In this document: positions 33,617 to 43,332 of the stretch, piece by piece
How the letters are laid out: every line of letters starts with the position of its first letter
Position numbering within the stretch: position 1 is the stretch's first letter
NCBI GenBank assembly: GCA_965199745.1
Contig: CBDATB010000010.1
Span: 239,243-303,242, forward strand
Source: CBDATB01 sp965199745
GTDB taxonomy: Bacteria; Bacteroidota; Bacteroidia; Cytophagales; Flammeovirgaceae
Reading direction: 5' to 3'
Length of the DNA stretch: 64,000 nucleotides
The notes under the pieces: generated by a model
The model's database searches: none
The model's input: only the letters and a program-made list of their open reading frames with translations
Told to the model about the DNA's origin: nothing
Translations under genes and position numbers: made by a program

Positions 33617-34897
33617 ATGAGAAAACCCTCGTATATCGAGCCTGCTCCTATCAAAGACAAGGAGAATCCCTTCGAATCTATGATGCAACGCTTTCATACG
33701 GCTGCTATCAAATTAGGTTTAGATGATGAAATTTATGAAGTACTGAAAAATCCTGCTAAGCAAGTTATTGTTAGTTTACCTATCACTATGGACGATGGCA
33801 GCCACAAAGTATTTGAGGGCTATCGTGTTATTCACTCCGACGTACTTGGTCCTTCAAAGGGTGGTGTTCGCTACGATATGGGGGTCAACCTTGATGAGAT
33901 AAAAGCCTTAGCCGCCTGGATGACTTGGAAAAGTGCCGTAGTAGATATTCCTTATGGCGGTGCCAAAGGTGGTATCAAATGTGACCCGAGAAGTATGTCC
34001 TCTGGTGAATTAGAACGCCTGACTAGAGCTTACACCCTGGCCATGTCTCAAGTAATTGGACCTGACAAAGATATTCCTGCTCCTGATATGGGTACAGGAT
34101 CTCAGGAAATGGCTTGGATAATGGATGAATATTCTAAAACGGAGGGAAAAACTGTCAACGCCGTTGTAACGGGCAAACCCTTAGTACTCGGCGGCTCATC
34201 AGGGAGAGTAGAAGCCACTGGACGAGGTGTAATGGTATCTACTCTGGTAGCTTTGCAAAAATTAGGTATTAATCCTGTGCATGCCAGTTGTGCCGTTCAG
34301 GGCTTTGGCAATGTAGGAAGTCATGCGGCTTTATTGCTTGAGCAAAGGGGTGTCAAAGTAATGGGTATTAGCGATCATACAGGTGCTTATTGGAATGAAA
34401 AAGGTATTGACATAAAAAAAGCAATCGCTTATGCCGAAAAGAATCGTTCTTTAGAAGGATTTCAACAAGGGACAAGCATAACAAATGATGAATTATTAGT
34501 TGCCGAAGTAGATATTTTAATACCTGCCGCCAAAGAGGATGTAATTACTCGGCAAAATGCCGATAAGGTGCGGGCAAAGCTCATCGTGGAAGGTGCCAAC
34601 GGACCTACCTCATTTAAAGCAGATGATACATTGAACGATTTGGACGTCACCGTAGTACCTGATATTCTTGCTAATGCAGGGGGAGTAACTGTATCATACT
34701 TTGAATGGGTACAAAACAGAATAGGTTATAAATGGACAGGGGAAAGAGTCAGCCGCCGTAGCGACCGTATCATGAAAGAGGCTTTTGAAAAAGTCTACGA
34801 CCTGGCTATGAAATACCAAGTACCCATGCGTATTGCCGCCTATATGGTGGCTATTGATAAAGTTGCCAACACGTATCGTTTACGCGGTAAGTATTAA
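33617..34897 (+). CDS. gdhA: Glu/Leu/Phe/Val dehydrogenase (glutamate dehydrogenase)
   Basis: 426 aa. Interconverts glutamate and 2-oxoglutarate plus ammonia with NAD(P). 'GYRVIHSDVLGPSKGGVRY', 'WKSAVVDIPYGGAKGGI' with the catalytic Lys, 'PAPDMGTGSQEMAWIMDEYS', and the Rossmann 'AVQGFGNVGSHAALLL'. Ends 'NTYRLRGKY', typical of the hexameric ~420-aa type. The cofactor cannot be assigned reliably from sequence alone. Confidence 0.95.
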   Translation: MRKPSYIEPAPIKDKENPFESMMQRFHTAAIKLGLDDEIYEVLKNPAKQVIVSLPITMDDGSHKVFEGYRVIHSDVLGPSKGGVRYDMGVNLDEIKALAAWMTWKSAVVDIPYGGAKGGIKCDPRSMSSGELERLTRAYTLAMSQVIGPDKDIPAPDMGTGSQEMAWIMDEYSKTEGKTVNAVVTGKPLVLGGSSGRVEATGRGVMVSTLVALQKLGINPVHASCAVQGFGNVGSHAALLLEQRGVKVMGISDHTGAYWNEKGIDIKKAIAYAEKNRSLEGFQQGTSITNDELLVAEVDILIPAAKEDVITRQNADKVRAKLIVEGANGPTSFKADDTLNDLDVTVVPDILANAGGVTVSYFEWVQNRIGYKWTGERVSRRSDRIMKEAFEKVYDLAMKYQVPMRIAAYMVAIDKVANTYRLRGKY

Positions 34898-34956
34898 AAA
34901 CACTTTAGAAGCAATTCACAGGGGTAATGTTGAGGCAAATTATTCAAAAATAAGCT

Positions 34957-36048
34957 ATGCACGCACTTCCGAGCAAGTATGTATATTTGTTATTAAATAT
35001 TTACTGCTCAGCTCTCTCGCTATTCTTCATACCGCTTTATCAAACTTTAGGGCAAATAGGAGGTGTCGGTGATTTTGAATATATCAATGTGGGTGCTTAC
35101 TCAAAACTCACTGCCTTAGGAGGTATTAATGTATCTTCGTTGAGTGATGCTAGTGCTTTTACGGCTAACCCTGGGCTATTAGTTGATTCTGTTGCCGAAC
35201 TCGTATCGCTCAGTTATGGTGGGTATTATTTGGGAAGCTCTCGTACTTCTCTGACATTTAATAAAAGCTTCGCTAAAGTTGGTACATGGGCCTTTGCCTT
35301 GCAAAATTTACAACACGGCAATTTTGACGCTTTCAATGCTGCTGGTGCAGCACAGGGTACTTTTTCAGCTAACGATTTGCTAATTACGCTCGCCAATGCA
35401 CATAAGGTCGGAAATTTCTCCTTAGGTGTTAATGTAAAATATGCGCAGTCCAAGATTGAAAATTTTCAGGCAAGTGCTTTGTTTTTTGATATGGGTGCAG
35501 CATTTATACATCCTAAAAAATTACTTGTCATAGGCTTAGCTATCAAAAATATCGGCTTTCCTTTGCTGCACTACCGCCCCGCCCAAAACTTTGTGATGCC
35601 TTTTGATATACAGGCAGGAGTTAGCTTCAAACCTCGAAAAATGCCTTTCGCATTTTCACTCACTACACACCAGCTTTTTCGTTTCAACATCGGCTACGAT
35701 GACCCTAATGACAGTAGAAGAGATGCGTTCGGCAACAATATCGACGAGCGAATCGGTTTCTTTGGACAGCTATCACGGCATTTTGTGCTGGCTAGCGAGC
35801 TAATTATTAGCAAAGGGTTTCAACTATATATGGGCTATAACTTTTTAACTAGAAACGAACTACGTCTGACTAATGCCTCAGGACTGACGGGCTTTTCTTT
35901 TGGAGTAATGATTAAAATCAAGTACTTTCAGTTGAATTATTCCGCCGGTATTCAGCACCTTTCGGATACGGTGAGCCATTTCAGCTTAACTTTTAATACT
36001 AGAAATTGGCAGACTAAACAGAAAAACAAAAAAAAAATAGTTAATTAG
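34957..36048 (+). CDS. porQ: Type IX secretion system protein PorQ
   Basis: 363 aa. After a signal peptide ('IYCSALSLFFIPLYQTLGQ') comes a FadL/UPF0164-like outer-membrane barrel: 'YINVGAYSKLTALGGINVSS', 'DASAFTANPGLL', 'NLQHGNFDAFNAAGAAQGTF', 'ANDLLITLANAHKV', and the end 'FSFGVMIKIKYFQLNYSAGI'. PorQ takes part in surface attachment of T9SS cargo together with PorU/V/Z. The ATG at 34957 is used; later starts would shorten the signal. It follows gdhA by 59 bases. Confidence 0.85.
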   Translation: MHALPSKYVYLLLNIYCSALSLFFIPLYQTLGQIGGVGDFEYINVGAYSKLTALGGINVSSLSDASAFTANPGLLVDSVAELVSLSYGGYYLGSSRTSLTFNKSFAKVGTWAFALQNLQHGNFDAFNAAGAAQGTFSANDLLITLANAHKVGNFSLGVNVKYAQSKIENFQASALFFDMGAAFIHPKKLLVIGLAIKNIGFPLLHYRPAQNFVMPFDIQAGVSFKPRKMPFAFSLTTHQLFRFNIGYDDPNDSRRDAFGNNIDERIGFFGQLSRHFVLASELIISKGFQLYMGYNFLTRNELRLTNASGLTGFSFGVMIKIKYFQLNYSAGIQHLSDTVSHFSLTFNTRNWQTKQKNKKKIVN

Positions 36049-37054
36049 ATATACGAAATATGTCTAATTTTCTCACACCTTTATTACACATATTTAAACA
36101 AGGGATTACATTTTATAAAGTTCTTGAATTTGTGTTTCCGCATTATTTTGTGTTATCAACATATAAGTAACTTAACAAAAGCACTTAATTTTCATCTTGT
36201 TAATTAATAGGACGAGAGTCTGAAAAAATATAGTTTCTAAAAAAAGTTTTTTATCCACAGCATCCGCGACCTGTTGATTATTGCCCTTCTGCAAATTTTG
36301 CCTCTACAGGTCTGCAACAACTAGCTCCATCAGATGCTGGTTCGGCTCCTAATGAGTTCGTGCTACATACTTCGGTTTGCAGAAGCTTTAACTCTACTTT
36401 TTTTGAAGCCGCCTCATATCCATCCAAGTACGCGATAACTGATCGAACCTGTTCATAACCAGTACTCGTTAAGCTTGTTGTGTTTATGTACAGAAACAGT
36501 AAACTTAGCACTGCAATAACACCATGGAATAAACAGGGGGTTTAAGAAGGAAAAGCCAAGATAAAGACACCACAATGCATTAGAAAATTAGTACCGGATA
36601 AACCCTAAAATTTTTTAAGCGGAAGCTGTTAAGCTTTAACCGTAAAGTCCTACATTTGTACATTACAAGCACATCGAGAAACAACATTTTGAAACTTAAT
36701 GGTCGTGGAGAATGATAACGCAGGATTTTCTGTAGCAGTGTTTTTATGCCTGCTGGAATAACTCTGCAAAAATCAGCAGATATAGCAAGCCAAAGGATTT
36801 TCCAATATCGATACCCCGTTGGTAGTTCGGTTATGTACGCTACGAACCTAAACAATGTGGTAAGCGACAGCAGCAGACACAATGGATCTTCCATGGCTAC
36901 GCCTTTGCAGGCACCTTATCACACTGTAACTTGGGCGTAAATATACTTAATAAGTGGCGCGTAAACGCACATGTAGCTGAACAAAAGTTTTAACTTTGTA
37001 CTAGACTTACAGCTTGAAGAATTGTAAGAAATAGGCCGTGAAAAAAATAAGAAA
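36049..37054. other. 1-kb region without a clear gene
   Basis: Mostly low-coding sequence. Traces seen: a 77-aa GTG-started minus frame (36278-36511) with a hydrophobic start and a Cys-containing end ('SDGASCCRPVEAKFAEGQ'); a short + segment at ~36706 reading 'ENDNAGFSVAVFL', reminiscent of an FGE tail; and a + frame (36746-36940) with 'NGSSMATPLQA', recalling the subtilase serine motif but with nothing else of that family. I call none of them a gene. Possibly a graveyard of accessory genes next to the broken FGE gene. Confidence 0.5.
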
Positions 37055-38215
37055 ATGAAGAACTTAAATCGTAAACAGAACAAACTCGGTGAACTCCAAA
37101 AGCGCATTGACAACCTAAAAAAACAAGCAATTGCAAGTGGGGGAGACCTCGACGACATGCTGGCTGTCATAGAACAACACAAAAAGCAAAAAGCAGCTTA
37201 CGAAAGTCTACAACGCCAGATTACAGAAGAACAGCACAGACGTGAGACTGAGATTCGTGCGATGATCTTGAGCAAGTATGAAACTAATATGGCAAAATAC
37301 AATAAAATAATTAAAAGTGAACTCGGGCAAGACATGAAGCCTGCTGCATGGAAAAATATACTCCGAAATTTATCTATAACAACAAACATAGCAGTTGATG
37401 ACACCCTCTCTGTAAAAGAGGAAATAGGGCTTACTCCTTACAAAAGTATGTACATTACTATACCCAGCAAGAATTTAACATTGGTTATTGTAAAAGTACA
37501 GGGTCATATTTTCGAAATGGGCAGTAATGATGGTGATAGCAATGAAAAACCCATACATACGGTAAGCCTGCGTGATTTTGCCATAGCTAAAACACAGGTT
37601 ACCAATGCCGAGTTTTGTGCGTTTTTGAATGAAAAAGGTAACCAGACTGAAGGCGGTACAAGGTGGGTAAATCTTGACGGAAATTATGGCGACGAAAAAC
37701 GCCGCATTTACAAAAGTGACAGCACCTTTAAAGTGGCAAATATTTACGAAAAGCATCCGTTAATATATGTGAGTTGGTATGCTGCTAGCGCATACTGCCG
37801 ATGGCTAAGCGAAAAAACTGGTCAAAATTGGCGTTTACCCACCGAAGCTGAATAGGAATATGCAGCACGCGGAGGTGAAAACTACCAATATTCTGGAAGC
37901 AATAATATTGATGAGGTGGCACAGCACTGCGGAAACAATAAGAAAGGTACAGAACCTGTTGGAAGCAAAAAGCCTAATAAATTTGGTCTGTATGATATGA
38001 GTGGCAACGTTTGGGAGTGGTGTTCAGATTGGTATGGTCATTACAGTAGTAGTACACAAACTAACCCTACCGGGCCTGCTACAGGTTCGCTTCGTGTTAT
38101 TCGCGGTGGTAGCTGGAGTCCCAGTGCCGAGAGCTGCCGCGTAACTAGTCGCGGCAGTCACAACGCCAGCTACCGCGTCAGCAACATAGGCTTTCGCCTG
38201 TGCCTTGATTTATAA
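37055..38215 (+). pseudogene. Coiled-coil FGE/SUMF1 protein, interrupted by one in-frame TAG
   Basis: Reads as one 386-codon frame with a single stop at 37853-37855. The stop replaces the Trp of 'LPTEAEWEYAARGG' (TGG to TAG); the frame then continues to 'GLYDMSGNVWEWCSDWYGHY' and the end 'GFRLCLDL'. Residues 1-~85 are a charged coiled coil with no signal peptide, so unlike copies A and B it should be cytoplasmic. The FGE domain starts at ~145 ('FEMGSNDGDSNEKPIHTVS'). It could be a fresh pseudogene, a sequencing error, or a strain-specific nonsense allele. A shorter 266-aa product would lack half the fold. Confidence 0.85.
38093..38212 (+). other. Variable-repeat-like tail of the interrupted FGE gene
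   Basis: Codons after 'RVIRGGSW' are AGT CCC AGT GCC .. AGC, then TGC CGC GTA ACT, AGT CGC GGC AGT CAC AAC GCC AGC TAC CGC GTC AGC AAC before ATA GGC TTT CGC. Nearly every likely variable position is NNY and reachable from AAY by changing only adenines, and the 3' 'AACATAGGCTTTCGC' is typical of DGR variable repeats. Neither reverse transcriptase nor template was found in the window. Confidence 0.4.
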
Positions 38216-38257
38216 TAATGGTATAAAAATTGATACTAGCATACGCGTGTTGATTTT

Positions 38258-38265
38258 TACATTTG
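38258..38265 (+). promoter_or_regulatory. -7 box upstream of the PKD giant protein
   Basis: TACATTTG fits TAnnTTTG. A TTG lies 25 bases further upstream, longer than the usual 19-21 spacing. It is 137 bases before the start codon. Confidence 0.3.
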
Positions 38266-38401
38266 CAGAGCAGTGTTGCAGCTACTATGCAACTTATAGT
38301 GTTAAATTTTGGTTTAGAAGACTGCACCGCATGAATCTGAAACCCGTTTTATTGTAGAAAAATTAAACCCAAATTGTTGCTCAAAACACCCCTCTTCAAG
38401 C

Positions 38402-41400
38402 ATGCGCATTTACATATATTTACTACTACTCAACTTGATTTGCTGTCCTCGAGCCGGCGCGCAAAACGATAACTTCGTTACATATGCAGGTAATAGTCTT
38501 CACGAGAGGTTCAACGATATTTTAGCACTTTCCGACGGCACTTTTTTGGTGGTAGGCGTTGCTGATAACCTCAACTGGATAGCCAATAGCGTCAGTCGGC
38601 AAAGTATAGAAGCGTCAGGTATCGACAATAGCGGAAGTACGCAGTCGAGTATAGGTTTTATTATGCAACTCAATGAAGATATTACACAAATCAGTCAGGT
38701 AGTTTTTTTTAGGGAAGGAGCAGTAGAAGATATTTCTTTTATCAAGACCAATAGTCAGCCTGGCAGCACAGCTAATCTGTTTATCTCTGGCAGAAGGTCT
38801 AGAGGCTACTATGTTGCACGCCTCAATAATAACTTTGTGGGCAGCCTGCCGAGTGGTTTGGATTGGTCCTACAATGTAGCTGCTAATAGGGATTTACAAA
38901 ATCGGCAACCTTGGGATGTAGACGGCAACGGCAGGGTAATTTTGGCCATGGGCAATTCAGATAGCGAAACTGGTATGGCTCAAGTAATACGGCTCAATGC
39001 TGCGGGCAATGTAGATATAGTGCCGAACTGGCGCTATCATTATGCCACCAGAAATAATAACAGTACCAATATAGAAGGTGCTTGGACACCGGCATTCAGC
39101 AATACTGAAGTATCGGTTTATGCTAGTGCCGTACTATTCACAGTAGATACTGCAGGAAGTCTCCGCTCTTGGTCTTCCGAAGATGATAATACGCTGGTAA
39201 ATGACGAAAATGGTAATACGGGCGTTAAAAACCGCTGGCCAATGGACGCCTTTTTTAGCAGTATTGTCAATACAGCAAACCGACAAAGCACTATGCAGGG
39301 CAACGCTAATTTACAAGTAGCTTCGAGAAAAAATCACAGAATAGGTGCTATTGCCGCCGACAAAACCAATAATGATATTTATATCGGTGCCAGTATTAAT
39401 TCGCTTAACCCTACTGACGGCACAGTAGGCTATGTACCTTTTACGATAGCTTACGATGAAGAGGGAAATCAAAAGTGGTGGAACAGAATGTATGATGAAA
39501 GTACTACAATTGCACAAGACCTCAGGCAAAATATAGACGCTTTAAGCATTGATTATATCCAAAATAGTCTATTGGTGATAGGCAGGCAGCAAGGGACAGG
39601 TACGCATGATTTTTGGAATGGTAATGCTATAGCTGCCAATCCGGGAGCTAATGGTTTGCAAAATAGTTTTGCCGGTGCCGATAATACTATAGAAGTCTCT
39701 TGGTTGGGTAAGTTCTCACTAAATACAGGTATACTCAATCGTGCTACTTACATTGCTGGTAATTCATTCATGAGCAATACTACTGCCGAATCACAAGTTT
39801 ATACTACTGGAAACGGTAATGTTACAGTGTTGATAAATAGCACACAATTTGCCACTACCAGCACAGCACACCAACAAACTAGCCCTACTGTTCGAGCAGC
39901 ACATATCAGAGTATATAATCCAACACTTGATGGGCTTATTTATAGCTCGGCACTGTCGGGCGGCAACAACACTGTTTCTTTGGGCGGCAACAACACTCGA
40001 CTATCAGGAGTACATACTTTCAATAATGGTGTTTTAGTAACAGGTTACCAATTCGGAAACGATGACGGCACAAGAGTAGGAGATAATATAAGAACGGATA
40101 ATACGGCCACGCTCAACTGGGGAGATATCACTGCTGAAGCAGAAGAAGCTATTTTTGCTAAGTTATTCTTTGAACCTGTTACTGCAAATTTCACCTTCGA
40201 CCCCATTGGCAACTGCGAAGATAGTATCACCGTTATCACAGATGCCAGCTCCGATAACACAGCTAGTTGGGAGTGGAATTTTGGTGTGGGAGCCACGCCA
40301 GCTAGTGCTAATACACAAGGACCGCACACGATCAGTTGGTCGAGTTCAGGCACAAAAACAGTACGACTTATTGCAGCAGATGGCAGTGGTCAGGCAGATA
40401 CCGCTACCTACACGTATGAAATTGCCCCAATACCTAACGATACGGCTTTTGTTACTTACGCTGGCGGTACAGTCGGCTTGAACGATACTATTACGATGCC
40501 CAACGGTGCTGACACAGTAGCTGTATCTTTCAGACCGAGTAATTTGCAAAATGTGAACTATCAATACATTTGGGCAATAGAAGATTTTAATGGCACTATT
40601 AATTCCTTTGAATATAGCTTTACCCATGCCTATACAGTAACAGGCACATACAACGTGAGTCTGATGGTAGTTACGGAAGAAGGATGTATTAGGACTTACA
40701 ACAGAACGGTCTTCATAGACGATGAAAAAGGACTGGTATTTTCTGAATTTACCATTACCTCATCAAGTGTTTGTGCAAACAGCCCCGTAGTATTTGAACA
40801 AGTCAATGATACAAATGCAGTATCATGGTTTTGGACTTTTGGCGAGGATGCAATACCGACTACTGCTAATACCAGAGGACCGCACAGTGTAATTTACACT
40901 AGCACAGGCAGTAAAACAGCTACTTTAACGGTAGGTAACGGAAATATTGAAGTGTCACATGCATTAAATTTTGAGGTAGAATTTATCGGTAGCTTCTCCA
41001 TCAATTCTTTAATTAGTGGAACTCCGACAGCACCAGCAACCTATACTTTCGGACCATTATTTGCTTCTACCGGAACCGACCCTAATAGCCTAGAATACGC
41101 TTGGAATTTTGGCAATCCTTTTGATATGAATACAGAAGCCAATACTTCTTCGGAAATGCAACCCACTTATACTTTTTCAACACCCGGAAACTATTATGTA
41201 TCACTAGCGGTAAGTTCCGCAGAAGGGTGTGTAAATACTGCTTTCACAGAAATTGTAGTAACAGCAGCTTCTAATCCTATGGATATGACACCTAATGAGG
41301 CGGACTTCTCCATAGTGCCAGCCTCGCAGGCTTGTGTAGGAAATGCTGTAACCGTTACCGACATGTCGCGGGGATACTCTTTTGAAGAAGGTCAGACGAG

Positions 41401-42064
41401 AACATGGGCATTTATAGATAGTGCCGAAGTGTTGGTAGATGCCTCGCCTAAAATGATAGACGTCTCTTGGTCAACACCGGGAATAAAAATCATCACGCTC
41501 AGAACGGGTGATACAGACGTAGAGTATACCGTATACTCTGAGCGTTATGAAATACACGATTACCCTAATGCAGATTTTACCATTTCAGGTGATACATGCG
41601 CAACACAACCAACAACCCTTACACTCACTGCGAACCAGCAAGAAACAGGAAATATATACGAGTGGGACATTGGAGGGACAAGCACAGAGGGTCTCGCTGA
41701 TACTATAAGATTTAATGCTTTAGTAGATACCGTTCAACAAGTCACACTCACAGTTACCAATAGCAACGGATGTCGCTCACTGGTAAGTAGAAATGTTTAC
41801 CACTGTCCTGCAAATAACAATTTTGTCTCAGCGGGCATTAATGTTTCTTTTTCTGCCTCAGATTGCAGTAGGGACATCATTGTGTTTGAAAGTGCCTCAA
41901 CAGGTACTATTGAAAATTTTTCATGGAGTGGGGGCTTTAGTGGTCCTGGTCCACATGAAACTACGCTAACCGGTAGTATAAATATCACGTTGAGAATTAC
42001 TTATAGAAATGCAAATAATACTGTGCAAACAGAGGAAATTACGCTAAATGTATCTGCTCAATGA
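38402..42064 (+). CDS. Large secreted PKD-domain protein
   Basis: 1220 aa. Signal peptide 'IYLLLLNLICCPRAGAQ'. The first ~590 residues form a repeat-poor beta-rich domain (no catalytic motif seen). After that come several PKD-like domains, e.g. 'SWEWNFGVGATPASANTQGP', 'YSFTHAYTVTGTYNVSLMVV', 'SWFWTFGEDAIPTTANTRGP', 'YAWNFGNPF', 'YEWDIGGTSTEG'. Paired cysteines recur at domain starts. No classic T9SS type A C-terminal domain is visible; with a PorP/SprF gene 12 bases downstream, a type B (SprF-dependent) surface protein is the best guess. Possible adhesin. Confidence 0.85.
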   Translation: MRIYIYLLLLNLICCPRAGAQNDNFVTYAGNSLHERFNDILALSDGTFLVVGVADNLNWIANSVSRQSIEASGIDNSGSTQSSIGFIMQLNEDITQISQVVFFREGAVEDISFIKTNSQPGSTANLFISGRRSRGYYVARLNNNFVGSLPSGLDWSYNVAANRDLQNRQPWDVDGNGRVILAMGNSDSETGMAQVIRLNAAGNVDIVPNWRYHYATRNNNSTNIEGAWTPAFSNTEVSVYASAVLFTVDTAGSLRSWSSEDDNTLVNDENGNTGVKNRWPMDAFFSSIVNTANRQSTMQGNANLQVASRKNHRIGAIAADKTNNDIYIGASINSLNPTDGTVGYVPFTIAYDEEGNQKWWNRMYDESTTIAQDLRQNIDALSIDYIQNSLLVIGRQQGTGTHDFWNGNAIAANPGANGLQNSFAGADNTIEVSWLGKFSLNTGILNRATYIAGNSFMSNTTAESQVYTTGNGNVTVLINSTQFATTSTAHQQTSPTVRAAHIRVYNPTLDGLIYSSALSGGNNTVSLGGNNTRLSGVHTFNNGVLVTGYQFGNDDGTRVGDNIRTDNTATLNWGDITAEAEEAIFAKLFFEPVTANFTFDPIGNCEDSITVITDASSDNTASWEWNFGVGATPASANTQGPHTISWSSSGTKTVRLIAADGSGQADTATYTYEIAPIPNDTAFVTYAGGTVGLNDTITMPNGADTVAVSFRPSNLQNVNYQYIWAIEDFNGTINSFEYSFTHAYTVTGTYNVSLMVVTEEGCIRTYNRTVFIDDEKGLVFSEFTITSSSVCANSPVVFEQVNDTNAVSWFWTFGEDAIPTTANTRGPHSVIYTSTGSKTATLTVGNGNIEVSHALNFEVEFIGSFSINSLISGTPTAPATYTFGPLFASTGTDPNSLEYAWNFGNPFDMNTEANTSSEMQPTYTFSTPGNYYVSLAVSSAEGCVNTAFTEIVVTAASNPMDMTPNEADFSIVPASQACVGNAVTVTDMSRGYSFEEGQTRTWAFIDSAEVLVDASPKMIDVSWSTPGIKIITLRTGDTDVEYTVYSERYEIHDYPNADFTISGDTCATQPTTLTLTANQQETGNIYEWDIGGTSTEGLADTIRFNALVDTVQQVTLTVTNSNGCRSLVSRNVYHCPANNNFVSAGINVSFSASDCSRDIIVFESASTGTIENFSWSGGFSGPGPHETTLTGSINITLRITYRNANNTVQTEEITLNVSAQ

Positions 42065-42076
42065 AAATAACGAACT

Positions 42077-43321
42077 ATGAATCAGCTGCGAAAAACCGTG
42101 TTTTCTTTACCTTCTTTGAAAATATCTCAGCGATATTTTCGGTTTGCTCTCTCGGTCATCCTATCTGTTGGATGGATAAGTGAATCCAACGGACAAGATC
42201 CACAATTTACACAATTTTACGCGCAGCCGCTTTATTTGAATCCTGCTTTTACAGGTTCTAGCGATGGCGGGCGGCTTATTGCAAACTTCAGAAACCAATG
42301 GCCAAGCTTAAATGCGAATTTTAGGACATACGCCATATCTTACGACCAATATATTCCTAAAATTAGGGCAGGAGTGGGTCTAATTGTCAAAAGAGACCAA
42401 CAGACGGGTGCTAACAATCCGGCGGCTAATCCCTTTTTATCAAGTGGGAATTTTAGTGATGTTTTCAATGGTTTTCAAACGACTGACCTTTCTCTCATGA
42501 GCAGTTACCTCATACCCATTAAATACGATATGTCCATACAAGTAGGCTTGGCAGGTGTTTATACCATAAGAGACGCGGGTTGGAATAATTTTATTTTTGC
42601 CAATCAAATTGCCACAGATGGTAGTTTAAACGGACAACCTCCTCCAAATGTACCCACTAATACAAGGCGAAGTTTTTTTGATTTGAATTTAGGTGCTTTG
42701 CTATATACGCCTAACCTGTGGTTTGGTTTTTCTATCTCGCATTTGCTCGGACCTTCTCAATCTTTTATTACACAAGATGAACTTATTCCTATCAGATATT
42801 CATTACATGCGGGTTACAAAATCAATTTTGACGTACCTTTAAGAAAAATTGAGAGGGAAAGAGGATATTTGGAAAAAAGTATCACGCCCGTGATCAATTA
42901 TTTTCATCAGGGATCTTTCGATCAATTGAGTTTAGGAGCTTATGGCACTTACGGCCCCGTGATAGCGGGTTTATGGTACAGAGGTTTACCACTCAAGCTG
43001 GTTGAGAATGAAGCAAGTTTAATTAATCATGATGCCGTTGCCGCAATGGCAGGGTTTCACATAAATAATCTGACATTTACTTATAGTTATGATTATACAA
43101 TTTCAGGACTTAACCCTTTTTCCGGGGGGTCACATGAGATAGCTATCAAATATATTATTGCGATCTCCAATAACACAAAGCCGAGTGATCAAGATTACCG
43201 CAGAATCCTTTGCCCTAGTCCTTCAAATTTTGGAAGTTCCAGAAAAAAACCTGTACCTGATTTAGATCTTGATAAAACACCTCAGGTAGCTCCTAATAAG
43301 CGGAAAGTAAGAACACAATAA
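42077..43321 (+). CDS. PorP/SprF family type IX secretion membrane protein
   Basis: 414 aa. Signal segment ('RFALSVILSVGWISESNGQ') then the family opening 'QDPQFTQFYAQPLYLNPAFT' and 'RLIANFRNQWPSL', 'YAISYDQYIP', 'AGVGLIVKRDQQTG', 'LNLGALLYTPNLWFGFSISH', and the C-terminal 'HEIAIKYII' strand. These outer-membrane barrels (SprF) escort a specific partner, usually encoded just upstream; here that is the 1220-aa PKD protein. Its C-terminal ~45 residues are charged and Pro-rich. Confidence 0.92.
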   Translation: MNQLRKTVFSLPSLKISQRYFRFALSVILSVGWISESNGQDPQFTQFYAQPLYLNPAFTGSSDGGRLIANFRNQWPSLNANFRTYAISYDQYIPKIRAGVGLIVKRDQQTGANNPAANPFLSSGNFSDVFNGFQTTDLSLMSSYLIPIKYDMSIQVGLAGVYTIRDAGWNNFIFANQIATDGSLNGQPPPNVPTNTRRSFFDLNLGALLYTPNLWFGFSISHLLGPSQSFITQDELIPIRYSLHAGYKINFDVPLRKIERERGYLEKSITPVINYFHQGSFDQLSLGAYGTYGPVIAGLWYRGLPLKLVENEASLINHDAVAAMAGFHINNLTFTYSYDYTISGLNPFSGGSHEIAIKYIIAISNNTKPSDQDYRRILCPSPSNFGSSRKKPVPDLDLDKTPQVAPNKRKVRTQ

Positions 43322-43332
43322 AAAATTTCTAA

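Noticed and set aside
36580..36894. 104-aa minus ORF in the 36-37 kb gap
   Set aside because: No start context or signal, overlaps other open frames, composition unlike a real protein.
22545..38401. DGR reverse transcriptase or A-rich template repeat near the FGE genes
   Set aside because: No ORF with reverse-transcriptase motifs and no A-rich copy of the tails was found in the gaps; the DGR idea therefore rests only on the tails.
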